A stretch of 64,000 nucleotides of DNA. Origin: Bacillus sp. CH30_1T. Lineage in GTDB: Bacteria > Bacillota > Bacilli > Bacillales > Bacillaceae_B. The notes below the pieces were generated by a model. It was given only the letters and a program-made list of their open reading frames with translations, searched no databases and was not told the origin of the DNA. This document shows, one piece after another, positions 56,668 to 64,000 of the stretch. Position numbers and translations under genes: made by a program. How positions within the stretch are numbered: the stretch's first letter is position 1; each line of letters opens with the position of its first letter. The stretch is from the NCBI RefSeq assembly GCF_008364765.1, contig NZ_VTUY01000007.1, positions 257,362 to 321,361 of the forward strand, given 5' to 3'.

Positions 56668-56696
56668 ATTTCGCTATTCTTTTAGTAAATTCCTTC
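56668..56696 (-). promoter_or_regulatory. Sigma-H promoter of the spoIIA operon
   Basis: Minus strand GAAGGAATTT, 12 bases, GCGAAAT, about 40 bases upstream of spoIIAA. The -35 fits the sigma-H consensus perfectly and the -10 differs at one base. The operon is known to be sigma-H and Spo0A controlled in B. subtilis. Confidence 0.65.
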
Positions 56697-56765
56697 TCCA
56701 TGACAAAACTAGAAGGAATTCGTCATAATTAGAGGTTATTTTTATCAGAAATCGTAAAGACAGTT

Positions 56766-57932
56766 TTACTTTCCAACTTTCGTGAATAGTCCAAAGGATT
56801 TTTTGTACAGCTCCCACCAGCTTGCGTCATTTACATTTTTCTTTGCGACCAGAGTGCTTTCCAACACTTTTTCTCCTTTGTTCATGATGAATAGAGTCCC
56901 GACTTTATCTCCTTTTTTGATAGGAGCCTTGAGGTCTTTAGAGAGTGTAATTTTCTGTTCTACCTTATCCATTTTTTCACCTTTTTGCGTTAACAGGGAG
57001 ATGGGCTCTTCCGTCACTGCATCCACTCTGTTTTGTTTCCCTTTCGATACTTTCACCTGAGCCAGGGAGTCACCCTTTTTGAAGAGAGATTTGGTTGAAT
57101 ACTGATTGAAGGCATAATCCAGCATTTTACTTACCTCGTTGTTTCGCTCTTTAGGAGTCGGTGCTCCGAATACGACAGCAATGACCCTCATATTATCTTT
57201 CTTAGCCGTTGCCGTTAAGCAGTATTTCGCTTCATTGGTGAATCCAGTTTTCAGTCCATCCACGCCGTCATAGAAACGAACCAATTTGTTTGTATTTACC
57301 AACCAGAATTTTTTTTCCGTATCTTCACGTAAATACGATTCATAGCTGCCTGTGAACTTGGTGATTCCTTCATATTTTAAAAGTTCCTTGGCCATCATGG
57401 ACATGTCATGTGCCGAACTATAATGATCTTTGGACGGTAAGCCTGTCGGGTTTTTAAACCGAGTGTCTTTTAACCCAAGCTCTTCTACCTTTTTGTTCAT
57501 TTTTTCAACAAAGGCTTCTTCACTTCCTGATATATGTTCCGCCAGGGCTACTGATGCATCATTGGCAGAACCAATCGCAATCCCCTTAAGCATTTCTTCA
57601 ACCGTCATGCTTTCACCGGGCTCCAGGAAAATTTGTGATCCACCCATCGATGCGGCATATTCACTCGCTCGAACACTGTCTTCCCACTTTATTTGACCTT
57701 TTTCAAGGGCTTCCATGATCAACATCATTGTCATAATCTTAGTCATGGATGCTGGTGCCAGCTTTTCATGGCTATTCTTCTCATATAATACCGTTCCAGT
57801 ATCCCGCTCAATCAAAATAGCTGATTTCGATACTTCAGCTAATTCCGATTTCTTCTCCTGGGCAAACCCCATTGAAGGAAACAAAAAAGCTGCTAAAACA
57901 AATGTAATCACTATATACGCAAAACGTTTCAT
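56766..57932 (-). CDS. dacF: Sporulation D-alanyl-D-alanine carboxypeptidase DacF
   Basis: A forespore penicillin-binding protein that tunes cortex cross-linking. A signal peptide (about 1-24, ending GFAQE) is followed by S11 motifs SMTK (Ser62), SAN (GSANDASVAL) and KTG (LKTGFTN), then the C-terminal PBP5-like domain. The ATG at 57932 (MKRFAYIVITF) is preceded by TGGAGG and gives 388 residues. Upstream of spoIIAA, as in B. subtilis, where read-through into spoIIA occurs. Confidence 0.95.
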   Translation of the reverse strand: MKRFAYIVITFVLAAFLFPSMGFAQEKKSELAEVSKSAILIERDTGTVLYEKNSHEKLAPASMTKIMTMMLIMEALEKGQIKWEDSVRASEYAASMGGSQIFLEPGESMTVEEMLKGIAIGSANDASVALAEHISGSEEAFVEKMNKKVEELGLKDTRFKNPTGLPSKDHYSSAHDMSMMAKELLKYEGITKFTGSYESYLREDTEKKFWLVNTNKLVRFYDGVDGLKTGFTNEAKYCLTATAKKDNMRVIAVVFGAPTPKERNNEVSKMLDYAFNQYSTKSLFKKGDSLAQVKVSKGKQNRVDAVTEEPISLLTQKGEKMDKVEQKITLSKDLKAPIKKGDKVGTLFIMNKGEKVLESTLVAKKNVNDASWWELYKKSFGLFTKVGK

Positions 57933-58082
57933 CCAACTGTCCTCCAATCAAATCTCGTTTTAAATCAATACTCATAGACCCATTTTTTCCAACTGCATCA
58001 TTTTTATACAAACATTGGTAAAAAAGTGAGGTTGGCCTATGAATGGTAGGTGGTAAGTGATAAAAATGGTTGGAAGATGGTT

Positions 58083-58127
58083 AAAAAAAAGCCCCTGCCA
58101 AAGAGAAATAATCCTCTTGGCAAAGGC
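58083..58127 (-). terminator. Terminator of deoB-pupG-pdp
   Basis: Minus strand GCCTTTGCCAAGAG/CTCTTTGGCAGGGGC stem followed by eight T. Confidence 0.9.
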
Positions 58128-58145
58128 CTCGATCAAAATTAAAAA

Positions 58146-59450
58146 TTAACCCGTGATTTCAGTATGAATCAACGAAGGGGCTTTCACATGTTCAGATGTT
58201 ACTTTAATGCTTTCGTATAATTTTTCTTTTACATTGTCGATATTCTCATCATTGCTATAGATCGTCACAAGAGAATCTCCCGTTTTGACAGAATCACCGA
58301 TCTTCTTGCGTAACTCAAGACCAACCGCTAAGTCGATAACAGAATCTTTTGTTGCACGGCCTGCTCCTAACCACATAGCAGCCGTTCCAACTGCATCGGC
58401 CACAATTTCTGAAACATAGCCATCTTCTTTCGCTTCAAGTTCAACCTTATACTGCGCCTGTGGAAGTTTTGATGGATCATCCACAACGGATGGATCTCCA
58501 CCTTGTGATTCTAGGAATACTTTGAAATTCTCAAGAGCCGATCCATCTTCAATCGCTTTCTGTAATAGCTCTCTCGCTTCTTCCAATGTTGATGCTTTTT
58601 CAGCCAGATAGACCATATGACTTCCAAGAGTTAAGCATAATTCTGTTAAGTCTTCTGGACCTACACCTTTTAATGTATCGATCGCTTCTTTCACTTCAAG
58701 TGCGTTTCCTATCGCGAAGCCCAGTGGCTGACTCATGTCCGAAATGACCGCCATTGTTTTTCTGCCGACGTTGTTTCCGATGTTCACCATTGCTTTGGCA
58801 AGGTCTTTTGAATCGTCTAGTGTTTTCATGAAAGCCCCGGCACCCGTTTTCACGTCAAGTACGATAGCATCCGCACCAGCAGCTATTTTTTTACTCATGA
58901 TGGAACTTGCGATCATAGGAATGCTATTGACCGTTGCCGTCACATCACGTAATGAATAAAGCTTTTTATCAGCCGGTGTTAAATTTCCACTTTGTCCGAT
59001 AACGGCTAACTTATTCTTGTTCACCAAGCGGATAAATTCATCGTTTTCAATTTCTACATGGAAACCTTCGACGGACTCAAGCTTATCGATGGTTCCTCCA
59101 GTGTGTCCAAGTCCTCGTCCACTCATCTTCGCTACAGGTACTCCAACGGAAGCAACCAGTGGTCCCAGAACAAGGGTCGTTGTATCACCAACACCGCCTG
59201 TTGAATGCTTGTCTACTTTAATTCCTTCAATTGCAGACAGATCGATTTGATCTCCTGATTCGACCATTGCCATCGTCAGGTCTGCTCTTTCTCTATCGCT
59301 CATGTCTTTGAAGAAGATGGCCATTGTCAGGGCACTTACTTGATAATCAGGGATGCTTCCATCTGTATAACCTTCAACTATAAATTTTATTTCTTCTGTA
59401 GAGAGTTCTTTACCTTCACGCTTCTTCTCTATTAAGTCAACCATTCTCAT
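58146..59450 (-). CDS. pdp: Pyrimidine-nucleoside phosphorylase
   Basis: Phosphorolyses uridine and thymidine to ribose-1-phosphates and bases. The family signature [19 protein letters not shown] is intact, as are [13 protein letters not shown] and the substrate block [15 protein letters not shown]. The ATG at 59450 ([10 protein letters not shown]) has GGGTGA upstream and gives 434 residues, as in B. subtilis. Third gene of deoB-pupG-pdp. Confidence 0.96.
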   Translation of the reverse strand: MRMVDLIEKKREGKELSTEEIKFIVEGYTDGSIPDYQVSALTMAIFFKDMSDRERADLTMAMVESGDQIDLSAIEGIKVDKHSTGGVGDTTTLVLGPLVASVGVPVAKMSGRGLGHTGGTIDKLESVEGFHVEIENDEFIRLVNKNKLAVIGQSGNLTPADKKLYSLRDVTATVNSIPMIASSIMSKKIAAGADAIVLDVKTGAGAFMKTLDDSKDLAKAMVNIGNNVGRKTMAVISDMSQPLGFAIGNALEVKEAIDTLKGVGPEDLTELCLTLGSHMVYLAEKASTLEEARELLQKAIEDGSALENFKVFLESQGGDPSVVDDPSKLPQAQYKVELEAKEDGYVSEIVADAVGTAAMWLGAGRATKDSVIDLAVGLELRKKIGDSVKTGDSLVTIYSNDENIDNVKEKLYESIKVTSEHVKAPSLIHTEITG

Positions 59451-59520
59451 TGTATTCACCCGCTCTTGTATTATTGTCAAAGGGAAGTCCCTTTAGTTTT
59501 AAAATTGAATCGTACAACCC

Positions 59521-60336
59521 TTAGATTGATTTCACGATTTCTTTTACATATGCCAGGAAGTTTGCACGAACCATTTCGGTTGTTTCAATCACTTCATCAT
59601 GGGAAAGAGGTTGGTCAAGGATACCTGCCGCCATATTTGAGATGCATGAAATTCCAAGCACTTTCATTCCCCCATGGCGGGCTACGATTACTTCAGGTAC
59701 AGTCGACATTCCTACTGCATCTCCTCCAAGTGTACGGGCAAGACGAACTTCAGCTGGAGTTTCGTATGTAGGTCCTGTATTCCCCACATACACACCTTCT
59801 TGCACTTCAATTGAAAGCTTTTCTGCGATTTCTTTCGCTTTTTGACGCAGTTCTTTACAATATGCTTCTGACATATCCGGGAACCTTGGTCCTAAGCGGG
59901 AATCGTTCGCCCCAATTAGTGGATTGCCACCCATATTATTAATATGATCCGTGATCAGCATCAAGTCTCCAGCCTTAAAGCTTTCATTCACTCCACCGGC
60001 AGCATTGGTGACGATTAAGACTTCGACGCCAAGTTCCTTCATAACACGGACGGGGAATGTGACTTTATCGAATCCGTACCCTTCGTAGTAATGAAAACGC
60101 CCTTGCATGGCTACGACTTCCTGACCCGCCAATTGACCGAACACAAGCTGCCCTGCGTGTCCCGCCACTGTAGAAACAGGAAAGTCAGGGATTTCTTTAT
60201 AAGGTATTTTCACTGAATTTTGGATTTCATCAGCTAACACACCCAACCCTGAACCAAGGATGAGTCCGATTTTCGGTTGGCCTGTGTATTGATTTTTTAA
60301 ATGGTTTGCTGCATTTTGGATGTTTTCATAATTCAT
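59521..60336 (-). CDS. pupG: Purine-nucleoside phosphorylase PupG
   Basis: Cleaves guanosine and inosine with phosphate to ribose-1-phosphate. A trimeric type protein: GLILGSGLGVLADE at the N-terminus, HAGQLVFG and MQGRFHYYEGY in the phosphate site, and ITDHINNMGGNPL. The second of two nearby ATGs (60336, MNYENIQNAAN) is eight bases from GGAG and gives 271 residues, the same as B. subtilis PupG. Confidence 0.95.
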   Translation of the reverse strand: MNYENIQNAANHLKNQYTGQPKIGLILGSGLGVLADEIQNSVKIPYKEIPDFPVSTVAGHAGQLVFGQLAGQEVVAMQGRFHYYEGYGFDKVTFPVRVMKELGVEVLIVTNAAGGVNESFKAGDLMLITDHINNMGGNPLIGANDSRLGPRFPDMSEAYCKELRQKAKEIAEKLSIEVQEGVYVGNTGPTYETPAEVRLARTLGGDAVGMSTVPEVIVARHGGMKVLGISCISNMAAGILDQPLSHDEVIETTEMVRANFLAYVKEIVKSI

Positions 60337-60437
60337 GTTCATTACTCCTTTTTTTATCATTCAATGTAAAGAGGAGGAAATGGGCTGATGTTACCGCTCC
60401 TTCATCCTCTCCCTTTCAATATTTTTACCAGGAATAC

Positions 60438-61622
60438 CTATTTCAATTGTGATAAGAAGCTTCTACCAAACTTCGGCATGGTCACATTAAAGTTGTCTGC
60501 CACGGTAGCGCCGATATCTGCGAATGTTTCAGAGATAGGCAGCTCTTTCCCTCCGTCAAAGCGTTTTGAATAAACGAGAAGTGGAACATATTCTCTTGTA
60601 TGGTCTGTTCCTGGAGCGGTCGGATCATTCCCGTGATCAGCTGTAATGATAAGAAGATCATCTTCCGTCATTTTCTCGAACACCTCAGGAAGCCGTGCAT
60701 CAAATTCTTCTAACGCCTTTCCATATCCTTCTGGATCACGACGATGTCCGAATAAAGCATCGAAATCGACAAGATTCAGGAAGCTTAAGCCTGTGAAGTC
60801 TTGATCGAATGATTTAATGAGTCCGTCCATCCCGTGCATATTATGCTTTGTACGAATCGATTCAGTCACTCCTTCGCCATTAAAAATATCTGAAATTTTA
60901 CCAATGGCGATCACGTCAAAACCGGAATCCTTCAGTTCATTCATTACTGTACGGTTAAAAGGTTTTAACGCATAGTCATGACGATTGGATGTACGTTTGA
61001 ACTCGCCTGGTTCGCCAACGAATGGACGAGCAATCACACGACCTACGAGGTATTCCTCTTCTTTCGTGATTTCACGTGCGATTTCACAAATTTTGTACTG
61101 CTCTTCTATTGGAATGATGTCTTCATGAGCTGCAATTTGAAGGACAGGATCTGCAGAAGTATAAACAATTAGAGCTCCTGTTTCCATGTGCTCTTTTCCT
61201 AACTCCTCAATAATCTCAGTTCCGCTTGCAGGCTTATTTCCAATGATCTTTCTGCCTGTCTCAGCTTCAAGTTTCTGAATTAATTTTTCAGGGAAACCGT
61301 CTGGATACGTTTTGAACGGTTTATCAATATTGAGGCCCATTATTTCCCAATGACCAGTCATCGTGTCTTTCCCTACAGATGCTTCCTGCATTTTCGTGAA
61401 GTATGCTAACGGCTTGTCAGCTTTTTCAATTCCCTTCACTTCTTTAATATTCGAAAGTCCAAGCTTTCCAATATTGGGCATGTTCAGTCCATTCATATGT
61501 TCAGCAATGTGACCAATCGTATCCGTTCCTTTATCGTTAAATAGCTCAGCATCTGGCGCCTCACCTATTCCCACTGAGTCCATGACGATCAGATGAACTC
61601 TTTTATATGTATAGTTACTCAT
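60438..61622 (-). CDS. deoB: Phosphopentomutase
   Basis: Interconverts (deoxy)ribose-1-phosphate and -5-phosphate, feeding pentoses from nucleosides into central metabolism. An alkaline phosphatase superfamily enzyme: metal motifs [13 protein letters not shown] at the start, [10 protein letters not shown] and [16 protein letters not shown] near the end. 394 residues (B. subtilis Drm). ATG behind AGGAGG. First gene of the nucleoside catabolic operon. Confidence 0.96.
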   Translation of the reverse strand: MSNYTYKRVHLIVMDSVGIGEAPDAELFNDKGTDTIGHIAEHMNGLNMPNIGKLGLSNIKEVKGIEKADKPLAYFTKMQEASVGKDTMTGHWEIMGLNIDKPFKTYPDGFPEKLIQKLEAETGRKIIGNKPASGTEIIEELGKEHMETGALIVYTSADPVLQIAAHEDIIPIEEQYKICEIAREITKEEEYLVGRVIARPFVGEPGEFKRTSNRHDYALKPFNRTVMNELKDSGFDVIAIGKISDIFNGEGVTESIRTKHNMHGMDGLIKSFDQDFTGLSFLNLVDFDALFGHRRDPEGYGKALEEFDARLPEVFEKMTEDDLLIITADHGNDPTAPGTDHTREYVPLLVYSKRFDGGKELPISETFADIGATVADNFNVTMPKFGRSFLSQLK

Positions 61623-61770
61623 TCAAATAAACCTCCTATATGTAGTACCTTATTTAAAAAAGCGGTTACATTTTTTGATCTTTAATCGTATCTTACCCTT
61701 AACTGCATTATAGCAATCGACAGGATTTAACGTCAGAAGTCTGACATCTACATTCTACTTTTTCCTTTCA

Positions 61771-61824
61771 AAAAAAACAAGAGAGATCCCTTAAAGAATA
61801 CTATTTTCTTTAAGACATCTCTCT
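61771..61824 (-). terminator. Terminator of xerD
   Basis: Minus strand AGAGAGAT..CTTAAAGA / TTCTTTAAG..ATCTCTCT stem followed by a T run. Confidence 0.85.
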
Positions 61825-61831
61825 TCATCTT

Positions 61832-62725
61832 TTAAGCACGCGGATGAAATTGTGAGTATACATCCTTTAAGCGTGTTTTCGTTACATGTGTATAGATTTG
61901 TGTGGTGGAAATGTCTGCATGACCTAGCATTTCCTGTACTGCCCTCAGGTCTGCCCCATTCTCCAATAAATGGGTTGCGAATGAGTGCCTAAGTGTATGA
62001 GGAGTCAGATCCTTTTCAATATTGGCTTTTTTTGCAAGAGCTTTTAAGTTCTTCCAGAAACCTTGTCTTGTCAGACCTTTACCATGATGATTTAAAAACA
62101 GGTGATCATCCCGGTGCTTCTTGCTTCTTAATTTCAACCGGGCATCTTCTAAGTATTTCTCAAGAACATTCATTGCCGTTTGTCCTATGGGGATAATCCG
62201 TTCTTTATTCCCTTTTCCTATACATCTGACAAATCCCATGGTCAAGTGGACATCGTCCAGTTTTAGTTGAATGAGTTCACTTACCCTGATACCTGTGGCA
62301 TAAAGGATTTCAAGCATCGCTTTATCTCTCATCCCAAGTGGTGTAGATTCCTCAGGAGCTTCAAGTAAAGCCTCTACCTCGGCTATGCTTAAAATCTTTG
62401 GAAGCGTCCGCTCTGTTTTCGGTGTCTCGATATGCACAGTCGGATCTTGTTCCGTCGCTTTTTCTCTTAGCAAAAATTGATGGAAGGAACGGATAGATGC
62501 AACATGGCGTGCAACTGTCTTTGAAGATTTCCCCTGACTCTTTAAGTGGCCGAGAAATTGGACTATGTTCATTCTCGAAACGGCGTTCAGTTCCGATATT
62601 TCTTCCACCTTCGCTAAGTATAGTGCATAATTCTTTAAGTCACGCTGGTACGACTCTATCGTATTTTTGGCCAGTCCTTTTTCTACTATTAAAAAGTGCA
62701 TGAAATCTTGAATATGGTCTTCCAC
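61832..62725 (-). CDS. xerD: Tyrosine recombinase XerD (RipX)
   Basis: With XerC (CodV) it resolves chromosome dimers at dif. The 297 residues have an N-terminal SAM-like core-binding domain (about 1-85) and a catalytic domain with the tetrad: Arg in [10 protein letters not shown], Lys in [33 protein letters not shown] with the nucleophilic Tyr. GTG start with GGGGAG upstream. It follows yqzK by seven bases, in the operon behind fur as in B. subtilis. Confidence 0.96.
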   Translation of the reverse strand: MEDHIQDFMHFLIVEKGLAKNTIESYQRDLKNYALYLAKVEEISELNAVSRMNIVQFLGHLKSQGKSSKTVARHVASIRSFHQFLLREKATEQDPTVHIETPKTERTLPKILSIAEVEALLEAPEESTPLGMRDKAMLEILYATGIRVSELIQLKLDDVHLTMGFVRCIGKGNKERIIPIGQTAMNVLEKYLEDARLKLRSKKHRDDHLFLNHHGKGLTRQGFWKNLKALAKKANIEKDLTPHTLRHSFATHLLENGADLRAVQEMLGHADISTTQIYTHVTKTRLKDVYSQFHPRA

Positions 62726-62731
62726 ACTGCA

Positions 62732-62959
62732 TTACTCCCCGTTCATATAAAAAAATAATAGCCGATCATACCATTGGCTTTCTTCATCCGTCACAGACGA
62801 ATACACCTTGACTGCTGCTCCCTCGGGTTCATCATATCTGTGATAGCCTTCATATTCTTCACTGATCCACATAATACCATAGTAAAACAAAATCGTTGAT
62901 CCAGTAAACAAAATAAACACTTTAATGGTTTGCCATACCATTTGAATTCCTTTTATCAT
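62732..62959 (-). CDS. yqzK: YqzK, DUF4227 small membrane protein
   Basis: A 75-residue protein with one membrane helix (about 9-31: VFILFTGSTILFYYGIMWI) and the conserved HRYDEPEGAAVKV segment of the DUF4227 family. The ATG at 62959 (MIKGIQMVWQ) is eight bases from TGGAGG; earlier in-frame ATGs overlap that site. It sits between fur and xerD, as in B. subtilis. Function unknown. Confidence 0.85.
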   Translation of the reverse strand: MIKGIQMVWQTIKVFILFTGSTILFYYGIMWISEEYEGYHRYDEPEGAAVKVYSSVTDEESQWYDRLLFFYMNGE

Positions 62960-63073
62960 CCTGTCGTCCTCCATATTCATCGGTACTAACGTCTATTAAT
63001 ACAAGCTATGACGTTTTTAATCTGTTTTATACCTTATGGAGTTAAAACGGTGAAAATTTCTGTCGGTGTATAT

Positions 63074-63143
63074 AAAAAAGCCTTAAAGAGTATGTATGGG
63101 ATGTTTCAAATGAGAAACAACGACAGGAATCTTTAAGGCTTTT
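63074..63143 (-). terminator. Terminator of fur
   Basis: Minus strand AAAAGCCTTAAAGA pairs with TCTTTAAGGCTTTT across about 40 bases that hold an inner GTTTCTCATTTGAAAC hairpin, then TTTTATAT. Confidence 0.75.
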
Positions 63144-63153
63144 CGGCATCATA

Positions 63154-63612
63154 TTATTCTTCTGGGTCCTCTTCTTTATCCTGGCATCTGGAACAAATAC
63201 CATGAAAGGTAAGGCGGTGATCTTTTATTTTAAATTTCCAATCTCGTTCAACAATCGCTTCCACGTCTTCTAAGAGATCTTCTTGTATTTCATCAACCGC
63301 TCCACATTCAATGCATACTAAATGATGATGAAAGTGGGCTGCCCCTTCTTGCCTGAGATCATAACGCGATACACCATCGCCAAAATTGATTTTATCCACT
63401 ACTTTCAGTTCAGATAGCAATTCCAATGTACGATATACAGTTGCCAGTCCAATTTCCGGAGATTTTTCCTTAACGAGGAGGTATACATCTTCGGCACTGA
63501 GGTGATCTTCTTCATGTTCCAATAACACGCGTACCGTTGCTTCGCGCTGCGGCGTAAGCTTGTAGCTGGCAGAATGAAGTTGTTTTTTGATTCTTTCAAT
63601 ACGGCTTTCCAT
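63154..63612 (-). CDS. fur: Ferric uptake regulator Fur
   Basis: The iron-sensing repressor of siderophore and iron uptake genes. The winged helix (about 1-85, with LATVYRTLELLSELKVV) and the metal-binding region AHFHHHLVCIECGAVDEI, plus the second zinc pair CSRC, are intact. The ATG at 63612 (MESRIERIKKQLHS) follows GGGAGGAGAG and gives 152 residues, against 149 in B. subtilis. A PerR-type operator-like sequence lies upstream, in keeping with PerR control of fur in B. subtilis. Confidence 0.96.
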   Translation of the reverse strand: MESRIERIKKQLHSASYKLTPQREATVRVLLEHEEDHLSAEDVYLLVKEKSPEIGLATVYRTLELLSELKVVDKINFGDGVSRYDLRQEGAAHFHHHLVCIECGAVDEIQEDLLEDVEAIVERDWKFKIKDHRLTFHGICSRCQDKEEDPEE

Positions 63613-63643
63613 AGTCCTCTCCTCCCTCGTCAATGTCCTTACT

Positions 63644-63671
63644 ATTATATCAAAAAGGGAGGAATAAGCAA
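63644..63671 (-). promoter_or_regulatory. Sigma-A promoter of fur
   Basis: Minus strand TTGCTT, 16 bases, TATAAT with an extended TGA, about 32 bases upstream of the fur ATG. Confidence 0.75.
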
Positions 63672-63672
63672 A

Positions 63673-63687
63673 ATAAAATAATTATAA
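63673..63687 (-). promoter_or_regulatory. PerR-box-like operator upstream of fur
   Basis: Minus strand TTATAATTATTTTAT matches TTATAATnATTATAA at 12 of 14 defined positions and abuts the fur -35. PerR represses fur in B. subtilis. Confidence 0.45.
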
Positions 63688-63723
63688 TTAAACAAATAAA
63701 ACGATTCTTATATAATAATCGTT

Positions 63724-63775
63724 TCAGCTTGTAGACAAAGTCTAAAAATTAGACCAAGTCTACAAGCTTTTTTTG
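63724..63775 (+). terminator. Hairpin upstream of the transposase
   Basis: AGCTTGTAGAC/GTCTACAAGCT outer stem with an inner GTCTA/TAGAC pair, then seven T. It probably shields the transposase from outside transcription and may belong to the IS left end. Confidence 0.7.
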
Positions 63776-63815
63776 TATAATGGAATGGAATCGATATTTT
63801 TGTGGGGGATATAAA

Positions 63816-64000
63816 ATGTTATCAAAACACGTTGAGGATGGAAGAAATCAAATTGAAATGGTTGCGTTGGACCAACTTGTTCCAGAGGATCATCTGGTTA
63901 GGAAGGTTGAACAAGCGATTGACTTTGAATTTATTTATGACCTGGTAAAAGATAAGTATTGTTTAGATAATGGTCGACCGAGTATTGATCCCGTCGTTCT
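63816..64000 (+). mobile_element. IS1182-family transposase, N-terminal part
   Basis: An ATG after GGGGG starts MLSKHVEDGRNQIEMVALDQ, continuing with LVPEDHLVRKVEQAIDF and GRPSIDPVV. This is the conserved N-terminal domain of IS1182/IS1182-like DDE transposases (DUF772 region). About 61 codons are inside the window and the frame is open to its end. The IS left boundary is not certain; it should lie between the fur promoter (63690) and the ATG. An insertion here would separate fur from the gene normally upstream (spoIIM in B. subtilis). Confidence 0.85.

Overview
The window is chromosomal DNA of an endospore-forming member of the Bacillaceae (Firmicutes). Nearly every gene matches, in order and length, the Bacillus subtilis block from hbs/spoIVA through der, cmk, sleB, gudB, recS, fer, resABCDE, scpAB, lysA, spoVA, sigF, pdp and xerD to fur. 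A marine or soil relative such as Rossellomorea/Bacillus sensu lato is plausible, but the genus is inference. Most genes are on the minus strand, have strong AGGAGG-type ribosome sites, often start with GTG or TTG, and many operons end in a clear rho-independent terminator.

Layout. 1-8.3 kb: HU (partial), spoIVA, yphF, yphE, gpsA, der, a YIEGIA-family trio (small subunit, yphB, yphA) and ypzI. 8.3-16 kb: fni, ypfD, plsC, cmk, ypfB, motI and the germination pair ypeB-sleB, with two near-identical 310-bp repeats placed directly behind fni and ypeB. 16-26 kb: a coiled-coil orphan, prsW, asparaginase, ypdA, gudB, a 126-bp repeat array, a MecA-type adaptor, a CarH/LitR-like B12-binding MerR regulator, ypbG, a membrane orphan, a CBS-domain gene and cotJABC. 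26-34 kb: ypbF, a glycosyltransferase, a PAP2 phosphatase, ypbE-ypbD-recS-ypbB, ferredoxin, and ribU under an FMN riboswitch. 34-44 kb: an M23/LysM protein, a second 126-bp repeat array, sigX-rsiX and the resABCDE cytochrome c maturation and redox-control cluster. 44-64 kb: rluB, spmAB, dacB, scpAB, ypuF, ribT, lysA, a reduced spoVA cluster, the spoIIA operon, dacF, nucleoside catabolism (pdp, pupG, deoB), xerD, yqzK, fur and the start of an IS1182-type transposase.

Functionally the window is dominated by sporulation and germination (SpoIVA, YphB, SleB/YpeB, CotJ, SpmAB, DacB, DacF, SpoVA, SigF with SpoIIAB/AA), envelope stress (SigX/RsiX, PrsW), respiration (Res) and metal control (Fur). Relative to B. 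subtilis, two sets of genes are missing from their usual places: spoVAC-spoVAD-spoVAEb from the spoVA operon, and ribDEAH from beside ribT. The parts least explained by known genes are the two dispersed repeat families. The 126-bp units carry palindromes whose arms change together. The 310-bp element seems to serve as an operon end. The most interesting single gene is the B12-binding MerR regulator, which carries the photoreceptor-type Wx9EH motif.
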